DNA of 64,000 nt from Coptis chinensis (lineage: Eukaryota; Streptophyta; Magnoliopsida; Ranunculales; Ranunculaceae): the NCBI GenBank assembly GCA_015680905.1, contig CM027378.1, positions 1,984,001 through 2,048,000 on the forward strand. The letters are read 5' to 3'. Both the position numbers and the translations under genes were made by a program. Positions 59,011 through 64,000 of the stretch are shown here, in pieces; position 1 is the first letter of the stretch; every line of letters starts with the position of its first letter. A model generated the notes under the pieces. It saw only the letters and a list, made by a program, of their open reading frames with translations. It was not told the DNA's origin and did not search any database.

Positions 59011-61020
59011 TCATTGTTTTAAAAAAAAATTACATTTCTTATGTTGTATTTTGCTGGCACACCACCTACAGTATTCTCCTATTCATCCATAAATCTATCA
59101 ATCTCTACCCCAAACACCATTTCACACATAGCACAATCACAAATACATTACACACCAAGATGCTAGTAACCGGCGTAATATTATAAAAGAAAGCAGGAAT
59201 AAAATATAGTCATATCTATCTTAATTAACACATTTGAACTACTAAGAATTGACAATTTCCATTGAAGTTCATAAAATACAAGATGAGAACATAACTACAT
59301 AACTTTAATGGTAGATTTACATACTAATTAGCCACAAATTACAGATGAACCATACATTGGAACATAAGAATCACCACTTATGTTGTAGTTCCACATCTAT
59401 TTCCTATAAAAAAAAACAAAAACAAAATATTATTACACAACATAAAAAACAAAAAGGCTTTGATATTGGAAAACTAAGATCAAGTTTGAAGACTTACTCT
59501 ATTAATCCTCTTTTGTTGACGCCGGCACAAGAATAAACTGCAACTCCAACTATATTCCGGCCAATTAATCTCACTCGATGCTCTTCGATTCCCGTTTCTA
59601 GCCCAGTCTTTCCTCGCATTCGCAAACCTCCTTCATAGATCATACAAAATATAAAAAAAATCCATGTTCTTAATTAGGCTTCACAACTAAAATTAATATA
59701 ATCAAGACCAAGTCTCAAAATTAGATCAAACTTTTCTATCCCAAGTCATAAATTTACAATCAATGACCAAGAAACAAAAATATACATCAAACTAAACTAA
59801 CAAGAGAGTGAGAGACCACAAAGAGTTTAATCACAAAGCAAGTACTATGGAAATTAATACCAATCTATTTGAGTTCTTGTTGATTCAGTAAATACATAGT
59901 GAAGTGTATGTGTTGCAAAGATCAGGATCTCTTGTTCCATCATCACACTTGTTGACTATCACTTGCATTGGTGGAAACAACAGTTAAAAGAACACAAACT
60001 CCAAGACTACAATAAGAAAATAAAATAACGACAGTGATTACCATGCCAAACAAAAAAAAAATAGGCAAGAAAAGTGTGACGCCTCCAAATCCAACTCATA
60101 TCTCGAGGACATGGAGATGTATCTCGAGGACTTACTCATCCAAATCCAACTCATATCCCGCTAATAAACTTGTGCGATGATTACTAACTAAGAAACTAGC
60201 TTTTAAAGTTCCTATGGTTCCAAACAATAATTCTAGAATGGTAAAAAATACCCAAGCTTCATACGTCATACAATTTCGAGTCCTAGGCTGCTATAGGCCA
60301 TCTGTTGGGCTGCTGCAGGCCACCCCAGGCTAGTTCTAGGCTCTAATAGGTCACTGCATGCCATATTTCTAGCAACTGCATGCCATTTCCAGCCACTGCA
60401 GGCCATTCCTTTTTGACTTCTCTGACATGTTGTTCACTACGTATGCATATTACTTCCTTCATAAACCAAAAATCAACACCACACCATAGACACTAAGTAT
60501 GCAGATTAGCAAGGACAGCAACAATAAATTCAAGAAACCATAGACAAATCTAATTATTTTATACATACTAGACCACAATCATCACCCATTATACACCACA
60601 ATCATCAAACAACGATTGCCAAAAGTAAGAAACACCCATTAAACTATAGCTTGTAACCTTTATAATTAGTAAGGCACCAAGAAGGCATCTCAATGTACTT
60701 AAGTTACAAAATAAGGCTTGTGCTATTTTAACATCAAGCACCCTCACAAACGACATCTAGATGCAAAGACTACAAAACACCCTGTCGTCAATCGACCATC
60801 TTCTCCATCCTAGACCTCAACAAGATGAATAAAAAACCCCATTAACACCAAGTTTGCAAGTCACACAGCCTGCAACACGAAGTCTAGAAGGCTGAATCTA
60901 AGTCCTTGGAAATTAACTGCAGCATGGGTTCAACGAATTCATTGCTCATGTCAAAACTTTCATGAAGTGATAGAGCTTAGTATGTAGGAAAAAATAACGA
61001 ATGAAGTGAACCTAACAAAC
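59011..61020. other. Two-kilobase stretch without recognisable genes
   Basis: AT-rich and non-coding on both strands. It could be the body of a non-autonomous CACTA element. Near 60290-60410 a short array of GCAGGCCA/GCATGCCAT motifs is repeated about five times. No transposase, RNA gene or host exon was recognised. Confidence 0.4.
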
Positions 61021-62057
61021 TGATAAGAGCCCAAAACTGTAGTTTTAACCAATTATGTGATTAATAAGTAAGAGTTAGTACTGCTATCGTGTTCTTGTGT
61101 ATTTCAGGCATTGGAGTCGAATATGTGTAGAAATGCACCCCTTTTGCGAGATAAAGGAGCAAGGGTTGGTTGCTAAGAAGTTCTATGATAAAAGGCCAAG
61201 ATTCAAAGAGAAAAAGCCTTTTTAAAGCACGGTCAAAGCTGAAAAGTCAAAGTCAACGCGGGCAGAAACATCGTACAAAAGTCAGCAGAACTTTCGAAGG
61301 CCGTATCTTTGGACTCAGACCACGGAATTGGGTCTACCTTATGTCAAAACGACCGGCTCGGAAAGAGATTTCCAATGGTCCAAGTTTTGACCCATTCAGA
61401 GGAGCAAAAGTGGGCGAAACGTCTATGGAAGTCAAATCCAGCTGAAAAGGCCTCTGTGGACTGAAGAAATTGGGTTTTGGGCTTGATTTTCCGGCCCAAA
61501 ACATGGCTCCTCAGCCTATGCACGAAAAAGTGGATCTGGTCTCCCCCATTTGGATAGAGAAGACTTAGCTCTTAAGGATAGTTAGATCTAGATTAGAAAA
61601 TGAGGTTAGACTCCATTAATTTTTTAAAATAGCTTGTTTTAGATCTAGTTTTTACCTTCAATTAATTAGTGTTAGAACAAAGTAGATTATTATTTAGAAT
61701 CACTATTAGTTTTATAATAAAGTATTAGTTTTAATTTCAATTTAGTTATTGATTAAATTCTTATTTAGTTTTAGTTGTTTTAAATTCATAAATTAGGTTG
61801 TCTTCATTTTGATTCTTAGACTATTGTTAAAATTAGATTTATAAAGTTTAAATTAGTTATTAAATTATGACTTGTTATTATTGTTCTTGTATTGGGAATG
61901 ATAGTATAATGATATTAGACTAATCCCCCCATTAGAGGGAGTGATTATGAAGCCTAATGAGGAATAGATTGCTTAGTAGAATTGTTTAATTGTGTATGTA
62001 TTTCAACGAGTTTAGTTTATTGTATGACTTCCAAAATAAGCATATAGTACCTCTCAG

Positions 62058-62165
62058 GCGGAACGCTCCCCTACCGATGCATTTTTACATCCCACAGCTT
62101 CGGCATACCGCTTAGCCCCGTTCATCTTCGGCGCAAGAGCGCTCGATCAGTGAGCTATTACGCAC
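62058..62165 (-). pseudogene. rrn23: Plastid 23S rRNA fragment
   Basis: Minus strand reads GTGCGTAATAGCTCACTGAT, GATGAACGGGGCTAAGCGG and GGTAGGGGAGCGTTCCGCC, matching the conserved region corresponding to about position 1030-1130 of E. coli 23S rRNA, in its plastid form. A fragment without function here. Confidence 0.85.
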
Positions 62166-62252
62166 GAAATGTCACAATATTTTTTTTATACATGCCGAAG
62201 TGATGGAAAACAAAGAATATCTTTTACAGGTCCTTACCTTTTGGGCCGGTTG

Positions 62253-62313
62253 TGGGCGAGGAGGGATTCGAACCCCCGACACCGTGGTTCGTAGCCACGT
62301 GCTCTAATCCTCT
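62253..62313 (-). pseudogene. trnR-ACG: Truncated plastid tRNA-Arg(ACG)
   Basis: Minus strand shows the D arm from AGAGGATTAGAGC, anticodon loop CTACGAA (anticodon ACG, 62289-62293 region), variable loop, T arm GGGTTCGAATCCC and 3' acceptor strand CTCGCCCA. The 5' acceptor strand and part of the D arm are missing, so about 61 of 74 nt remain. Confidence 0.85.
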
Positions 62314-62924
62314 ACTATTTTTGGTTTTGGATCTTCCAAAGCATTCCCGCAGGAGATCCGGACCAATTTTTTTCTGAGGGATTATTATAATTAAGTCGAG
62401 AGACTTGATTGTAATAATCCTACATGCTAGTAATAATGACTATAGAGATGTAGGTTGTTGCTAGGGATGATAAAGGTTGATGCTTTAAGTTGAATCATTG
62501 TGTGAAAACCTAAATATGATATCTTTTCAATGAATAATTCGATTCTTGCATGAAACTAGTCATTAGGTGGATTGATTACTCTTCTCTATAACTTTCTCTT
62601 CTATCACAACCCTATTTTTATTAGTTTAGTTAATTTAGATTTATTTGAATCCATTGTATAATCGTAGAATAGAAATTTCACATCACACATTACTCTCACC
62701 ATTGTTCCTTTTGGTTGGATTAGTTGAATTCAATTTATGTCTTGATGGTTTATGAGTGGAACGAATCCGTACTCTTTTTATATTACTTCATTATTTGAGA
62801 GTAGGAATATTGATCTAAGCACTTGTTTATGTGATTGATTATTTGTGTTTATGCATAGATAGTTAGTTTGCGTAAATTTGCTATTGTCAAATGGCGCCGC
62901 GGCCATCTTAAACTCATTAAGGGA

Positions 62925-63004
62925 AAGAATTCAATTGGTTGAATCCAAGGGGTAAGAATTCAATTGGTTGAATCCAAAGGACAAGAATTCAATTGGTTGA
63001 ATCC
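62925..63004 (+). repeat. Triplicated 29-bp repeat in element G
   Basis: Three copies of AAGAATTCAATTGGTTGAAT plus a variable 9-bp tail lie in tandem just before the gag sequence. Confidence 0.95.
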
Positions 63005-63857
63005 GGATCAAGTTAAACTTAGGGTGTTTCCATTCACCCTAGTCGATAAGACGGCGTTTCGGTTAACTGCCCAAACGTCAAACTCTGTGGACTCATGGGC
63101 TACTATTGTTCAATTGTTCATGGAACAATTTTACCCACCCTTGAAGACAGATGAAATGCTTCAAAAGATTCATTTCTTCCACTAGAATCCTCATGAATCT
63201 TTTTCAGAGGCCTGGATTCGTTTCACTGATCTTCTCATTGAATGCCCGCATCATAATCTTGCAAAAGACACGCTTGTTCGTGCCTTCTTCAAGGGGCTTT
63301 TACATCGTCATAAGGAGGTTCTAGATATCATGACTGGGGGTAGTTTTCTTAGTAAAGGAGCCTTAGAGGCTTATAAATTCTTAGAAGATCAATCTAAAAG
63401 GAACAACAATTGGGGAGGTAACGAATCTTCCCGCTCCACTCCTTCTTCTTTTGAGGTTAAAAATGATCTCGAGCTTAAAACTCTTATCGATGCCCTCACT
63501 AAAAAGGAAGATGCCCTCTCTGTTCAACAACAACCCGCACCAGTCATGAAGATTAACTCTACTAATTGTAATGTCTATTTTAGTCTTGAGCATTCCGACT
63601 TCTATTGTCCTCTTGTCTATGCACAACCACCACCACAACCATCACACTTTAACCAGTTAACTCAACATCAAGGACAAGGAAACTTAGGTGACCAGAATAG
63701 AGGTTTAGTGCCCATGACCCAAAACTATCAATATCAAGACATGAACGTTCAACAAACTTTAATTCCAGTCCAACCATCTACAAACAAAGTAGTAGTGACC
63801 TTGTTGGAGAAACAAAATCAAATTATGCAACAAAACTCCAACTTGATGAAAGATCAG
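63000..63857 (+). pseudogene. Element G gag
   Basis: Starts within capsid wording (DQVKLRVFPFTLVDKTAF), then SFSEAWIRFTDLLIECPHHN and KTLIDALTKKEDALSVQQQP, ending in a Gln-rich tail. It overlaps and extends the gag region of element B. Fossil. Confidence 0.75.
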
Positions 63858-64000
63858 TGATAAGAGCCCAAAACTGTAGTTTTAACCCTGTAACAGTCAT
63901 ACTATTAGACCAATTATGTGAGTAATAATTAAGAGTTAACACTGACATTACGTGTTTTATGCATTTCAGGCTTCAAAGTCCATTATGTGCAGAAATGTGC
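63858..64000 (+). repeat. Start of another Athila-family LTR
   Basis: TGATAAGAGCCCAAAACTG, the same start as at 12200 and 61021, continuing to the window end. The wording is closer to the LTR at 12200 (for example ATTATGTGCA-AAATGTGC) than to the one at 61021. Confidence 0.8.

Larger units (their letters stand above)
62035..62380. other. Nuclear insertion of plastid DNA (NUPT)
   Basis: A GC-richer block inside the LTR combines two plastid segments that are not adjacent in plastid genomes, a 23S rRNA piece and a trnR-ACG piece with its spacer. Outer borders are approximate. The part after 62314 is not identified. Confidence 0.8.
61021..62889 (+). repeat. Athila-family LTR with inserted plastid DNA
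   Basis: 1869 bp, TGATAAGAGCCC to ATTGTCA, longer than its relatives (1.4-1.5 kb) mainly because of an organellar insertion at about 62035-62380. Confidence 0.8.
61021..64000 (+). mobile_element. Athila-family gag-only element G (fossil), running off the window
   Basis: LTR (61021-62889), primer-binding site TGGCGCCGCGGCCA (62892-62905), a 968-bp interior with only gag sequence, then a second LTR starting at 63858. The arrangement resembles non-autonomous TR-GAG elements. However, the first 140 bp of the two LTRs differ strongly, so they may not derive from one insertion. Broken fossil; the 3' end is not in the window. Confidence 0.65.

Noticed and set aside
62253-62313. Functional nuclear tRNA-Arg gene
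   Set aside because: 5' acceptor strand and part of the D arm are missing, and the sequence is plastid-type inside an LTR.

Overview
The window is plant nuclear DNA, almost certainly from a eudicot. It holds one complete multi-exon host gene in about 64 kb of nested transposable elements. The gene (33607-38518, plus strand, 8 exons, 358 codons) is a benzylisoquinoline-alkaloid N-methyltransferase. Its sequence most resembles (S)-tetrahydroprotoberberine N-methyltransferase (TNMT) of the coclaurine NMT family. That suggests Ranunculales, probably Papaveraceae or a relative; the taxon is inferred from this gene alone.

Layout. 1-2030: end of a hAT element, a palindromic minisatellite and two head-to-tail Helitron ends. 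2030-13711: a 5'-incomplete Athila-type Ty3/gypsy fossil (A) with gag-pol, two ORFs at the env position and a 3' LTR. 13712-19536: a decayed MULE transposase region read leftward, split by a solo LTR (17597-19100) and cut at its right by a second Athila-type element (B, 19537-about 25940). 26100-28200: L1-type LINE 3' fragment split by another solo LTR. 28200-33500: intergenic DNA with a long-TIR element, an inverted pair of hAT-type MITEs and a retrocopy-like fragment. 33500-38800: the NMT gene, with two hAT elements side by side in intron 2. 39040-54597: a minus-strand Ty1/copia fossil (D). Its left LTR carries a hAT element (F) that holds a nucleoside-diphosphate-kinase fragment. Its integrase is split by a Tat-lineage Ty3/gypsy element (E, 42698-52154) with a spliced antisense ORF. 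54600-59000: another hAT, a Mutator-type MITE, a Pack-MULE carrying an RPK2-like receptor-kinase fragment, a complex I 51-kDa (NDUFV1) pseudogene and a CACTA terminus. 61021-64000: an Athila-family LTR containing inserted plastid DNA (23S and trnR-ACG pieces), a short gag-only interior and the start of another LTR.

There is no operon-like logic. The biological interest lies in (1) an intact alkaloid-pathway NMT whose second intron has grown about six-fold by two hAT insertions at almost the same target, (2) gene-fragment capture by at least two different DNA transposons plus one stand-alone host pseudogene, and (3) a well-resolved nesting order supported by many perfect target-site duplications. 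No entirely new system is claimed. The retroelements are broken fossils.
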